DNA of 64,000 nt from Salinimicrobium sp050750585. GTDB taxonomy: Bacteria > Bacteroidota > Bacteroidia > Flavobacteriales > Flavobacteriaceae. Shown here one piece after another: positions 52,110 through 60,976 of the stretch. The notes below the pieces were generated by a model. It had not been told where the DNA came from. It saw nothing but the letters and a program-made list of their open reading frames with translations, and searched no databases. The stretch's first letter is position 1. Each line of letters starts with the position of its first letter. Made by a program: the position numbers and the translations under genes. The DNA lies in NCBI RefSeq assembly GCF_050750585.1, contig NZ_JBOJLM010000001.1, positions 124,001-188,000 on the forward strand, given 5' to 3'.

Positions 52110-53420
52110 TTACACGGATAATTCTCTGTTCCTGTTTTTAAATCCGTAGAAAAAGATGTATCCGTAACATAACATGACCAGGATAAGAGCAAGATTAAAT
52201 CCGAAGGAATCTGTAAGGTATCCAAAAGCAGGAGGAATAATGGCGCCACCCACAATCATAGTACACAATACCCCCGAACCCTGTGGTTTGTTGTCGCCAA
52301 GCCCGTCAAGTGCAAGACTAAAGATGGTGGGGAACATGATTGAATTGAACAACCCTACCGCGATAAGCGTCCACATGGCTACAAGGCCCGTGGTAATGTT
52401 TGAAATGAATACCAATCCAATAGCACAGACAGCAAAGGTGCTCAATACCATTGCTGGATTAAGGATCTTGGTGAGATAGGAACCAATAAAGCGGCCAATC
52501 ATGGCGCCGGTCCAGTAGAAGGTAACAAAAACGCCCACTACGGCCATATCTGTAGAAGTGGTAACACCCGAAGAAAGGATCCATTCGGCGAGGGTTCGCA
52601 TAAATGGCGTTTCCCGAATCACGTCGGGCAGGTTAAGAGTTAAGAAATAGTTGACCATATAGGAGCCAATCGCTACTTCGGCACCCACATAGAAGAACAA
52701 TCCAAAAGCACCCATGATAAGATTTCGGTCTTTAAGCACCACGCCATAATCATTAGAAGCTTCGGTATCTGTTACCTTCGGAAGGTTTACAAAAAGAAAT
52801 ACCAGTGCGATAAGGATGATAAAAATTGCAATTCCTACGAAAGGCGTTTGTACGGCTGCAGCTTCCGAAGCATAATATTTTACCTGTTCAGCTTCGGTCA
52901 TATAAGCGATCTCTTCTTTAGTCATCACCTTGTCGCTTAAAATCAATAAAGCTCCCAAAGCCGGAGCGATCGCAGTTCCGAGGGAATTAAAAGCCTGGGA
53001 AAGGTTAAGACGGCTGGACGCAGTTTTTGCCGGCCCCAGTATAGTTACATATGGATTGGCCGCTACCTGTAGGATGGTGATCCCACCCGCCAGGATAAAA
53101 TAACCCAGCATAAATACTCCAAACACGCGGTAAGATGCCGCAGGCCAAAACAGGAGGCACCCTGTAGCCATGGTGAAAAGCCCCAGTACAATCCCTTTTT
53201 TATATCCTATTTTGGAGAGCAGCCAGCCCGCCGGGATTGACAATAAGAAATAGGCGCCAAAAAAGGCAAATTGAACCATCCCTGCCTGGAAGTAAGAAAG
53301 CGTAAAGACTTCTCGTAACCTTGGGATTAGCGAGTCAACCAGCACGGTAATAAAGCCCCATAAAAAGAAGAGGACAGTAAGAAAGATAAATGCGGTACGA
53401 TAGGATTTTTTTTGTTCCAT
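52110..53420 (-). CDS. MFS sugar permease (FucP/glucose-galactose type)
   Basis: The 436-residue protein has about 12 helices and the N-terminal pattern of the FHS branch (FIFLTVLFFLWGFITVLVDSLIPRLREVF, then YFQAGMVQFAFFGAYFL, AGGITILQVAANPYV and LNLSQAFNSLGTAIAPALG). It should bring in fucose, glucose, galactose or N-acetylglucosamine with protons; substrate is not certain. It stands alone with no glycoside genes adjacent. Confidence 0.9.
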   Translation of the reverse strand: MEQKKSYRTAFIFLTVLFFLWGFITVLVDSLIPRLREVFTLSYFQAGMVQFAFFGAYFLLSIPAGWLLSKIGYKKGIVLGLFTMATGCLLFWPAASYRVFGVFMLGYFILAGGITILQVAANPYVTILGPAKTASSRLNLSQAFNSLGTAIAPALGALLILSDKVMTKEEIAYMTEAEQVKYYASEAAAVQTPFVGIAIFIILIALVFLFVNLPKVTDTEASNDYGVVLKDRNLIMGAFGLFFYVGAEVAIGSYMVNYFLTLNLPDVIRETPFMRTLAEWILSSGVTTSTDMAVVGVFVTFYWTGAMIGRFIGSYLTKILNPAMVLSTFAVCAIGLVFISNITTGLVAMWTLIAVGLFNSIMFPTIFSLALDGLGDNKPQGSGVLCTMIVGGAIIPPAFGYLTDSFGFNLALILVMLCYGYIFFYGFKNRNRELSV

Positions 53421-53975
53421 TTTTAAATGTAGGGTTTAGTAGGGATGTTTGCTATTGGTTGCCTTTTTTTGCCACACTTCTCTTAGCGCCAGAAAACGTT
53501 GTAGCGGCAAGGGCCGAAAAAGATATTCCCCGGTGGGGGTGTCGTAAACACGTTGATAAAATGCCATTTTTGACAGGTTAGCGCAATCATTATAAAGGGA
53601 AACTGTAGTTGCTTTGGCTGCACCACGTGAGGTGTTCTTTGTAAAATGATGTGTTTTCAAATTAGCTAAAGCACAGTTAAAGAAAAATCTGCCGTAAATG
53701 TATGAAAACTGATCCAGAAATTGTGTGCCTGTAAAGCTGCGGCTGTATGAGAATGCTCATGTTTTAAGCTGAAAATTTATTAGCCTGTTTAAGACCATTT
53801 TACAAGCTCGGAGCATATATTTTTGCTGAAGTTAGGCCAATGCAATTCTCTTCCGCAGAAATTTTGTGCCAGATCATTACATTTTAAAATGCTGAAGTAC
53901 TTACTTATGCAAAATATTAATTGTGCTATAAATGAAAGATTTGGCAGGCCGCAACTTTTGGCAGGGCTTTCGCAG
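53421..53975. other. Gene-free 0.55-kb spacer between divergent genes
   Basis: No convincing gene is seen. It holds a copy of the AAAATGCCATTTTT palindrome (53558-53571) and a lone plus-strand TATTTTTG (53818-53825) more than 150 bp before the next start. Short frames here have no family look. Confidence 0.5.
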
Positions 53976-53983
53976 TACCTTTG
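53976..53983 (+). promoter_or_regulatory. -7 promoter box of the metallophosphoesterase gene
   Basis: TACCTTTG matches TAnnTTTG, 18 bp before the ATG. TTTG at 53957-53960 is the only -33 candidate, a little close. Confidence 0.6.
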
Positions 53984-54001
53984 CAGCTTAAAAATTTTTA
54001 C

Positions 54002-55222
54002 ATGCGCTGGATCATTTTTGTAATTATATACGTCATTCTCGATATATACGCATATCAGGCCTTTAAAACCGTTACCCGCCATTCCTGGATCTATTTTATC
54101 TATCTCGCCCTTTCTTTAGGGGTTTTGGCCTATTTGCTATACCAGTTCAATGTGCCCGAGAAACAAGGTCTCACAGGTGCGCGCAGTTATGCTATAGGTT
54201 TCTTTCTCGCTTTTTTCGCACCCAAACTTATCCTTTTTGTGCTTTTATTTGGCGAAGATCTGGTGAGGCTGGTGGTGAGTGGCTTTCAAAAACTTGCACA
54301 TTCAAATGCCGATTATTCATTGCCGTCACGGCGTAAATTTGTGAGCCAGATTGCCATGGGAATCGCAGCTATTCCCTTCGCTTCGCTGCTCTACGGAATG
54401 TACCAGGGACGATACAACTATAAGGTCTTAAAGTACGTTTTACATTTTGACGATCTGCCAAAAGCATTTGACGGATACAGGATTACCCAGATAAGCGACA
54501 TTCACTCCGGAAGTTTTGACAATCCTGAAAAGATCCGATACGGAATAGATCTAATTAATGAGCAAAAGAGCGATGCCGTGATGTTTACGGGAGACCTGGT
54601 GAACAATACAGCATCTGAAATGGATCCGTGGAAGGAAGTTTTTTCCACGATCTCTGCACCCGATGGTGTTTTCTCTGTATTGGGAAATCACGATTATGGC
54701 GATTATGTGAACTGGGAATCTGCAACGGCAAAAAAGGCAAATTTGGAGGCTCTTAAAGGAGTGCACCGGGAGATGGGCTGGAATCTTTTGCTCGATGAAC
54801 ACAAGAAAATCACCCGTGGCAGTGATGCTATTGCAATAGTGGGAGTAGAGAACTGGGGCGCCGGTTTTAAGCAGGTTGGTGATCTTAGTAAAGCAGCCAG
54901 GGAACTTTCGGGAGACGAATTCAAGATCCTCCTGTCGCACGACCCTTCTCACTGGCAGGAAAAGGTAAAAAAGGATGACAAAAAATTCCACCTTACCCTT
55001 AGCGGACACACCCACGGGATGCAGTTTGGAATAGAAATTCCGGGCTGGTTTAAATGGAGCCCGGCGCAGTACAGGTATGAGCACTGGGCGGGTATCTACA
55101 ATGAAGCCGGACGTTTTCTAAATGTAAACCGTGGTTTCGGATTCCTGGCTTACCCGGGTCGGGTAGGGATTTGGCCTGAAGTTTCGGTAATTGAACTTCG
55201 GAAGGGGCCAAAACCCGCATAA
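54002..55222 (+). CDS. Membrane-anchored metallophosphoesterase
   Basis: The 406-residue product has helices at about 2-22, 33-53 and 68-92 and another near 118-132, then a calcineurin-like phosphoesterase domain from about 160. All metal motifs are present: ISDIHSG, FTGDLVNN, LGNHDYGDY, LLSHDPSHW and SGHTHGMQFG. It resembles the YaeI-type family that acts on membrane phospho-lipids. The upstream TTG at 53981 lies inside the promoter box, so the ATG at 54002 is used. Substrate is unknown. Confidence 0.88.
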   Translation: MRWIIFVIIYVILDIYAYQAFKTVTRHSWIYFIYLALSLGVLAYLLYQFNVPEKQGLTGARSYAIGFFLAFFAPKLILFVLLFGEDLVRLVVSGFQKLAHSNADYSLPSRRKFVSQIAMGIAAIPFASLLYGMYQGRYNYKVLKYVLHFDDLPKAFDGYRITQISDIHSGSFDNPEKIRYGIDLINEQKSDAVMFTGDLVNNTASEMDPWKEVFSTISAPDGVFSVLGNHDYGDYVNWESATAKKANLEALKGVHREMGWNLLLDEHKKITRGSDAIAIVGVENWGAGFKQVGDLSKAARELSGDEFKILLSHDPSHWQEKVKKDDKKFHLTLSGHTHGMQFGIEIPGWFKWSPAQYRYEHWAGIYNEAGRFLNVNRGFGFLAYPGRVGIWPEVSVIELRKGPKPA

Positions 55223-55236
55223 AACAAACTTTTGAC

Positions 55237-55244
55237 TATATTTG
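55237..55244 (+). promoter_or_regulatory. -7 promoter box of the thioredoxin-like gene
   Basis: TATATTTG matches TAnnTTTG, 52 bp before the chosen start. Confidence 0.45.
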
Positions 55245-55296
55245 AGAAAGGCTGCAGGAACTCATGTTTCTGCAGCCGACTATCAATTTCAGGTAT

Positions 55297-55593
55297 ATGT
55301 CGAAATTTGGAGAGTTAATCGATTTGCAGGTGCCGGTCCTGCTTGAGTTCTACACCCACTGGCATGAAGCTTCCGAAGCTATGAATCCGGTTTTAAAAGA
55401 TGTTGCAGCAGCATTGGGCGACAGGGCCAGGGTCATCAAAATTGATGTTGATAAGAATTCTGAACTTGCTGAAGCTTTGCGAATAAAAGGCCTGCCCACG
55501 CTTATGATCTATAAGGAAGGGGAGATGAAGTGGAGGCAGAGCGGTGAACAGGATGCCAACACCCTGATAGGCCTTATTAAAGAATATTTATAA
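55297..55593 (+). CDS. Thioredoxin-fold protein without the CXXC motif
   Basis: The 98-residue protein has the thioredoxin fold: VLLEFYTHW, then VIKIDVDKNSELAEALRIKGLPTLMIYKEGE with the cis-Pro of GLPT. In place of WCxxC the sequence is HWHEAS, so neither redox Cys is present and it cannot exchange disulfides. It may be a binding or chaperone-like protein. I chose the ATG at 55297 (MSKFGEL) because the first 11 codons from 55264 do not fit the family. A hairpin that carries the AAAAATGCCATTTTT palindrome follows 5 bp after the stop. Confidence 0.85.
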   Translation: MSKFGELIDLQVPVLLEFYTHWHEASEAMNPVLKDVAAALGDRARVIKIDVDKNSELAEALRIKGLPTLMIYKEGEMKWRQSGEQDANTLIGLIKEYL

Positions 55594-55597
55594 AAAT

Positions 55598-55640
55598 AGG
55601 TTCCAAAAATGCCATTTTTGGAACCTGTTTTAGTTTTTTT
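55598..55640 (+). terminator. Terminator with palindromic core
   Basis: AGGTTCCAAAAATG (55598-55611) pairs with CATTTTTGGAACCT (55613-55626) around one unpaired base, then a T-rich run. The core is AAAAATGCCATTTTT. Confidence 0.82.
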
Positions 55641-55733
55641 CGGCTTTACTTCTGAAGGAAATTGCTTCAAAAAGTTCTTCAGTTCATGAAGATGATTTCC
55701 GCAGAAAAACGCAAAGCACTACTTCTGCCAAAA

Positions 55734-57575
55734 TCAGATCTGCGCTACAAAATCTGAAAAGACCTGCTTATGGCGTTCAAGATCAAGATCTGGCGACACA
55801 GAAACCCGCGCAATGTAATCTTTATCGTCTTCTTTAGTAGTTCCCTGGGTAGAGGTTGCAGGAATGGTCCAGTAACAGCCTTTTAATTGCCCATAGCTCA
55901 CGCAGTACTTGCTCTCATTGGGAATCTCGCTAATCATCATGCCAATTAGCTTTTGATTTAATGCCCTTTTATAAGTTTCCCTTTCTTCGGCAGTGTCGCC
56001 TTTTGTAGGAAGATCAAGTGAAAATACTGATGGGGTGAATCCCTGGCTCGCAAGTTCTTCTGAAACAAAATTTATTTTTGCTCCGGGTAAGGTTTCGTGG
56101 ATGTAATTGACAAATTCCCGCGTGTTTTTGTAAGCCTCCTTGATCCTTTGGTTCATTGACGGAAGTTGCTCAGCCAGTATTTCAACCTGAAGATGGGTAG
56201 CCTCATTGTTACAAAGTTTTAGATGCCTGTCAATTTTATCAAGCAATCCTTCGGCTTTTTCATTGGCAACACAATAGCCCGCAGTACATTTTCCGCCACT
56301 GGGAAATTTTGATCCGCTCACATAAGATATGACTCGCGTATTAGAAAGGATGCCATCTTTAGCCGGGAACTGCACATTTGGGCAGAAGGTTTGATCTAAA
56401 ATAAAAACAGGGTCAATAGCAGGCTGGCCATTTGCGGTTTCGCGTGCTTTCCCGAGAACTGCCTTTAGGTTATCAAGATTGGGCACTTCTACCCGTGGAT
56501 TGGTGGGTATTTCAGCAATGATATAAGGAACGGCATCCTGCTGTGCGATCTTTTCTAAAACCGCATCAATGCTATCTACCATATTGTTGTTCCCGTCAAC
56601 AAGTAAATCTACTACTTCAACATGATCAAGACAGGCGGCAACCCTTCGTGCCTGGTCGTTTGTGCCGCCATAACAGTTAGGTGGCACAATGAATTTTATG
56701 TCTTTACCCGGATGTTTTTCAAGAGCACTGTCAACAAGCCCCATCATGATAGCGTACTGCATAGAAAGCCCAGATGACGCCAGTAATGCCTTAGAACCGG
56801 TAGCGGTAATCTCTTTAATAGACTTTAGCACACTGGCTTTATTGACTGCAAGATCATTTTGTGAGCGTTTATATGATTTCCCTGTTATAAGCTGTAAGGC
56901 AGCAAAAGAATCGGCCGGGGTCATGGCTATGGTTTCCCTTCTTCGCACATGCTGAATTTCGGAAACGTAATCGTCATTTTGATCTCCACTTACCAGTAAG
57001 ATACTGCCAAGCTGTGGATGGATCTGGATAAAAAAGTCGACCGTAGCCGGAAGGTCAACAGTACCAAAATCCGTTTTTTGGGAAATGAGGATTGTACTGC
57101 CATCAAATTCAGGGATTTCTTCCAGATTGTTGATCTGCTTTAATTCGAAGTTATATCCGTAAACACGTCTAACCACATCGGCATCAAAAAAACCGGGTAA
57201 TTCTTCAGTATAAAGAATGCGGGTGTTCTTCTTAGCGAAAAGATTTTTTCTAAGCACGGCCAGTATGGGAACTGTCCTGGATGAAAAACTGATCACATTC
57301 TGTGGCTTAAGAGAATTGAGTCGTGCAATGGTCCATTCAAGGATACTGGACAGTGGATGTCCCAGCCGGATATAATCAAAAGCGGTAGGTAGGGCACTGA
57401 GTGCTTCTTTTTTGGAATTATTATTCTGGTATAAATTTTCGAACTGTCTTAAGAACTGGGTTTTTGCCTGTTCTTCATTGTAGATGTCCAGCCTGTGGGT
57501 AGTGAGTGTTACCCAGTCATTGGGCATATTTTTTAAAACTGCTTCAAGGTAATTTAGCACGTTTTTCTCTTTCAT
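55734..57575 (-). CDS. PLP-dependent transferase, Cys/Met metabolism type, with extra N-terminal domain
   Basis: The product has 613 residues. From about 230 it matches gamma-lyase/synthase type PLP enzymes: SKALLASSGLSMQYA, the YGGTNDQ loop, ILDQTFCPN with the Asp that pairs with the PLP nitrogen, and VISYVSGSKFPSGGK with the likely PLP Lys at about 423. The N-terminal 230 residues are an extra domain, so the protein is far longer than cystathionine gamma-synthase (about 390). I start at ATG 57575 (MKEKNVLNYL) and not at the upstream codon. Reaction is unknown; a sulfur amino-acid role is the best guess. Confidence 0.75.
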   Translation of the reverse strand: MKEKNVLNYLEAVLKNMPNDWVTLTTHRLDIYNEEQAKTQFLRQFENLYQNNNSKKEALSALPTAFDYIRLGHPLSSILEWTIARLNSLKPQNVISFSSRTVPILAVLRKNLFAKKNTRILYTEELPGFFDADVVRRVYGYNFELKQINNLEEIPEFDGSTILISQKTDFGTVDLPATVDFFIQIHPQLGSILLVSGDQNDDYVSEIQHVRRRETIAMTPADSFAALQLITGKSYKRSQNDLAVNKASVLKSIKEITATGSKALLASSGLSMQYAIMMGLVDSALEKHPGKDIKFIVPPNCYGGTNDQARRVAACLDHVEVVDLLVDGNNNMVDSIDAVLEKIAQQDAVPYIIAEIPTNPRVEVPNLDNLKAVLGKARETANGQPAIDPVFILDQTFCPNVQFPAKDGILSNTRVISYVSGSKFPSGGKCTAGYCVANEKAEGLLDKIDRHLKLCNNEATHLQVEILAEQLPSMNQRIKEAYKNTREFVNYIHETLPGAKINFVSEELASQGFTPSVFSLDLPTKGDTAEERETYKRALNQKLIGMMISEIPNESKYCVSYGQLKGCYWTIPATSTQGTTKEDDKDYIARVSVSPDLDLERHKQVFSDFVAQI

Positions 57576-57783
57576 GGTCTTTACTTTCAAATGGACCTGC
57601 AAGATAGACCGAATTGGACTTATTACAAAAGAGATGATGCAGAATTGTTACTCCTGTTCCCGGGCCAGGATGAAGACAGTCTCCACTATCTGCATTTCAT
57701 TTTAAAAAAAATACAGGGCTTTTTCAGAAGGAAAATTATGCATTGTTGATGTACTGACTTCGATGCTTTGTATCGGCTTAAAA

Positions 57784-58008
57784 TCAGTGAGAAAGTTTTT
57801 TCCTGAAACTTCCTTTTGTTAAAGCAATCACCATGAGCCCCAAACCTAAGCCTTCAATTAGGCCGATTGCGAAATCGTATTTTTCAGAAATATTTATAAA
57901 GTGACTCATCAGTTGGGCGATTGCGATTATAAATATCCCTGCAGAAATGAGTAGTAGCGTCCTGGTTCTGTTTAATTTGTTCACTTTTGATGGTTTTAAA
58001 TGTGGCAC
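57784..58008 (-). CDS. Small two-helix membrane protein
   Basis: The 74-residue product has a basic N-terminus (KPSKVNKLNRTR), a helix at about 17-36 and a second at about 45-63 and a basic end (KGSFRKKLSH), so both ends should face the cytoplasm. No family is recognised. It lies 80 bp after the cytolysin-like lipoprotein on the same strand and could be cotranscribed with it. Confidence 0.6.
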   Translation of the reverse strand: MPHLKPSKVNKLNRTRTLLLISAGIFIIAIAQLMSHFINISEKYDFAIGLIEGLGLGLMVIALTKGSFRKKLSH

Positions 58009-58088
58009 TTTCAGTTATAATATGCTGTTACTGGCAGAGTGCTTCCCGGTTTCTTTGTTCAAGAATTCAGTTTTGGAATTGTCTGCAT

Positions 58089-59378
58089 CTACAAATATTC
58101 GAAGCTGCTATATAAAAGCTGAATTACTGATGGTTCGGCATTCTCCACTTGCTGCACAGCGTCAAGATAATTTTCATAAGAATTTAAAGGAATTCCATTT
58201 CTATGCTCCTTTAAAGTTGAGAAGAACTTTATTTCGAACCATACTTTACCCAGCATTCTTTGCTCCTGGGGATTTAAGCTTTCATGATCGTAGATGATGT
58301 GCTGCATTTGTCGACGGGCCAACTCCTTAATGTCATTGGCTGCATTACTATGGGTAGGCAGATTCCTGATAGCTCCAACAATTATGTAAGTCTTTCCATA
58401 ACCCACTTTAGAAACATACTGGTTGCCATACTTAAGCTCAAACACCTCTTTGTTTTCTTCCCATGCGTCTTTAAGCGAATCTCCCACCTTACCTACAGCA
58501 GTAAAGTTATCGTAGCCATGCGGGTATTTCACGCCGCCTACGAGAACAACATCTTCGGTCACCGGGTATTGTTCAATGATCGACTGGTAAAGCTCATCGG
58601 TAATGGCAAGGCTGATCCCGGCTTGCGGCCGGTAATTATTGTAAAAGAATTCGTCGAATAAGCGGTAAGGGTACATATATTCCAGCGGATTTACACTGAA
58701 CTGCCAGACGGGGCTTTGAGATAAAGATTCATTTTTGTCAATGTAAGAAGTTTCAGAAATACCGAATGGATTACCCAGAGGCATATAGGTATTTGTGTTC
58801 ATTCCAGATCCAAACTTTTCCTGATAAGGGAGATGCTGTTGCAGAAGGGTTTTTCCGTTCTTAATGACGGTGAGAGTTCGTTCTTCTGAAGCTGAATTGA
58901 AAACCATCTCGCTTGAGCTTAAATTGTCGCTCGAGGTAAAATTGACCGAAATGAGATCTCCGCCGTCATTATAGTTGTAAATAGTTGTGCCATCTTCACT
59001 AAAAACCTTCTTGGTTAACGGCTGTCCATTTTCATAAATGGTTTCAAACCATAGGCTCCCGTCAGGGTTATAATATTTAGACCAAAGTGGTTTGTTGTCC
59101 TCACTGCGGCTTACTTCCATATATAGATGATGGTTGGGGATGCCAGAGTATATTTTTGCTGATTTTATAAAACCATTTTCATAGTACTCATATTCTTTTG
59201 TAGGTTCATCGCTACCGTAGCGTGCCTCTTTTATCCAGCCATTTTCGTGCTGACTAATAAGCTCAAAATATTTGTTGGATTCAATAGAGTAATCAGTTTT
59301 CGGGGTATCGTCTTTTTGGCAGGATGACAATAGAAATACAAATACGAGCGCCAGGTAGAGGTGTGAATTTTTGACCAT
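58089..59378 (-). CDS. Lipoprotein with YwqK/MORN-like repeats and a cytolysin-like C-terminal segment
   Basis: The 429-residue product starts at ATG 59378 with a lipoprotein signal (LALVFVFLLSSCQKDD, Cys near 20). Residues about 40-160 hold YwqK/MORN-like units (EYEYYENGFIKSAKIYSG, WSKYYNPDGSLWFETIYENG). The C-terminal half has FELKYGNQYVSKVGYGKTY (about 314-331), which resembles the conserved VSNVAYGRT block of cholesterol-dependent cytolysins and, less well, the YGTHY signature of MACPF proteins. The helical stretch SNAANDIKELA after it fits the next cytolysin segment. The tryptophan-rich undecapeptide of true cytolysins is missing. This is a resemblance by eye only. Confidence 0.65.
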   Translation of the reverse strand: MVKNSHLYLALVFVFLLSSCQKDDTPKTDYSIESNKYFELISQHENGWIKEARYGSDEPTKEYEYYENGFIKSAKIYSGIPNHHLYMEVSRSEDNKPLWSKYYNPDGSLWFETIYENGQPLTKKVFSEDGTTIYNYNDGGDLISVNFTSSDNLSSSEMVFNSASEERTLTVIKNGKTLLQQHLPYQEKFGSGMNTNTYMPLGNPFGISETSYIDKNESLSQSPVWQFSVNPLEYMYPYRLFDEFFYNNYRPQAGISLAITDELYQSIIEQYPVTEDVVLVGGVKYPHGYDNFTAVGKVGDSLKDAWEENKEVFELKYGNQYVSKVGYGKTYIIVGAIRNLPTHSNAANDIKELARRQMQHIIYDHESLNPQEQRMLGKVWFEIKFFSTLKEHRNGIPLNSYENYLDAVQQVENAEPSVIQLLYSSFEYL

Positions 59379-59515
59379 TTTAGGAGAAAGATGAAAAAAT
59401 CGCATTGAATTAGTAATTAATAAGGCTAAAATAATAATTTAAAGTAAAGAGTTTAGATAATTTCAGAATCTGCCCAATTGCGGTGCTGAAAGTTTTGCAG
59501 CACATCTTTAAAATA

Positions 59516-59995
59516 CTACTTCAGGGTCTTTGTTTCCAGAATTTCCCCAATCAGTTTTTTATAGTCCTCAACATTCTTGTTGAAGTTACTTTTTAAATGC
59601 ATTCCTGTAAGAATTCCTGTTATCAACAATATCGCTACCACCAGATATACATAGGAACTGCTATTGAGTTCGAAAATTATTCCGGCTAACAGGCCCAATC
59701 CCAGGATTACATGGCCATACATCAACAATTTTGCTAAGGGGTGGTGGGTAAAGGAAATTTCTACATTGGTTGCGGTGTTAGGCTCCCTTCTTAATATTGT
59801 GCCATTGACAATGATGTTATTCTGAACATTTACTTCAAAGGCCAGGAGAAGCCTTTTGCGTATTTTAAATTTTACTGAATCTATTTTTTCACGGCTAGTT
59901 TTGAAAACAAATCTATTCCTGTCACCAAGGGAAGATTCTAACTTTTTGCTAATCTCTTCAGGACTAGTATTCACTTGAAAATTCCAGTCTTTCAT
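59516..59995 (-). CDS. Hypothetical membrane protein
   Basis: The 159-residue protein has a soluble N-terminal region of about 85 residues with mixed strands (FVFKTSREKIDSVKFKIRKRLLLAFEVNVQ), then two helices at about 90-110 and 114-134, and a charged tail (FNKNVEDYKKLIGEIL). I do not recognise it. Both sides are hypothetical genes on the same strand. Confidence 0.65.
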   Translation of the reverse strand: MKDWNFQVNTSPEEISKKLESSLGDRNRFVFKTSREKIDSVKFKIRKRLLLAFEVNVQNNIIVNGTILRREPNTATNVEISFTHHPLAKLLMYGHVILGLGLLAGIIFELNSSSYVYLVVAILLITGILTGMHLKSNFNKNVEDYKKLIGEILETKTLK

Positions 59996-60223
59996 AATTT
60001 TAATCTAGATGTTTGTACTATATGTCTGCAAAAAAATAATTTTGTTAATTATTTTTTCCAGTTTTCAACTTATTAACGCTGTACATAGTCTCATGTACCA
60101 AGTAAGATTCGGTTTTTGAACTCCAATATATCAATTACAGGTTTAATTTTAAAGGTAGTCAAAAATGACATTTTTGAGAGGTATTCTGCCGTTTGTATTA
60201 GTTTATTTTGGAAGCCAAGGCTT

Positions 60224-60835
60224 TCACAAATAAAATTCTAAACCAAATCCGAAACCTATCCCATTAAATGAATACTTGTGTGTGAGCCTCTCAACATCAG
60301 GGAAACTTTTATACAGGGTTTGATGTGTAAATAAGACTTTAAAATATAGAGAGATATGATCTATCAAAGGAATGTAATAACCTAAATCTGCTCTTAAATA
60401 GACACCCTTTTTATCAAGATCCCCCAGGTGTGTCCCGACTCTACCAGAAAATGAAGCGAAACCTTTTTTAGGATTGGCTGCGGGGAAAGGAGTAACCTCT
60501 AAAAATACAGGTAGGTATTCTATATTTTCATTTTCCAGTAAAAGGTTTTCTGAACCAATTCCTGCTCCAATACCAATTATAGATTTGTAATTTAAAGTAG
60601 CTGAAATTTCCAGGCCATATATTCGTGAGTTACTGCCTATCTCATAATCAGGGTTTCTGTTTGATGGATAATCTTCAAAAGGGACCATAATGGCCGAAAA
60701 TTGTGGTTTGAAACTGATTTCAATCTTATTGGCAGATCTGTTTTTTTCCTGATCATTTAATCCTTGAGCGAAAGTAAAACTGCTTAGGAAAAAAGTGAGA
60801 ATTAACACTAATATGTAATGTTTGTTAAGGCACAT
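60224..60835 (-). CDS. Outer-membrane beta-barrel protein, hypothetical
   Basis: The 203-residue product has a signal peptide (about 1-23, ending FTFAQ) and alternating strands with Gly and aromatic residues (IGIGAGIGSENLL, VYLRADLGYYIPL), ending with the strand SFNGIGFGFGLEFYL, the pattern of outer-membrane barrels. Function unknown. A full AAAAATGACATTTTT palindrome lies 48 bp after the stop. Confidence 0.7.
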   Translation of the reverse strand: MCLNKHYILVLILTFFLSSFTFAQGLNDQEKNRSANKIEISFKPQFSAIMVPFEDYPSNRNPDYEIGSNSRIYGLEISATLNYKSIIGIGAGIGSENLLLENENIEYLPVFLEVTPFPAANPKKGFASFSGRVGTHLGDLDKKGVYLRADLGYYIPLIDHISLYFKVLFTHQTLYKSFPDVERLTHKYSFNGIGFGFGLEFYL

Positions 60836-60976
60836 ATTTTACAAAGTTAAAGGCACATCCTTTACACTAGATTCTGACCCTTTAAAAGGTGCAGCATGAA
60901 GTTTTAATCACCATACTTTAGAACTGAAGTATCTTTTCATTTTGTGGTGAATTCTTTTTTTTATCAAAACCAATTA

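Noticed and set aside
53436..53660. 74-codon frame upstream of the sugar permease
   Set aside because: No family look, overlaps the AAAATGCCATTTTT palindrome and has no clear promoter; I treat the gap as non-coding.
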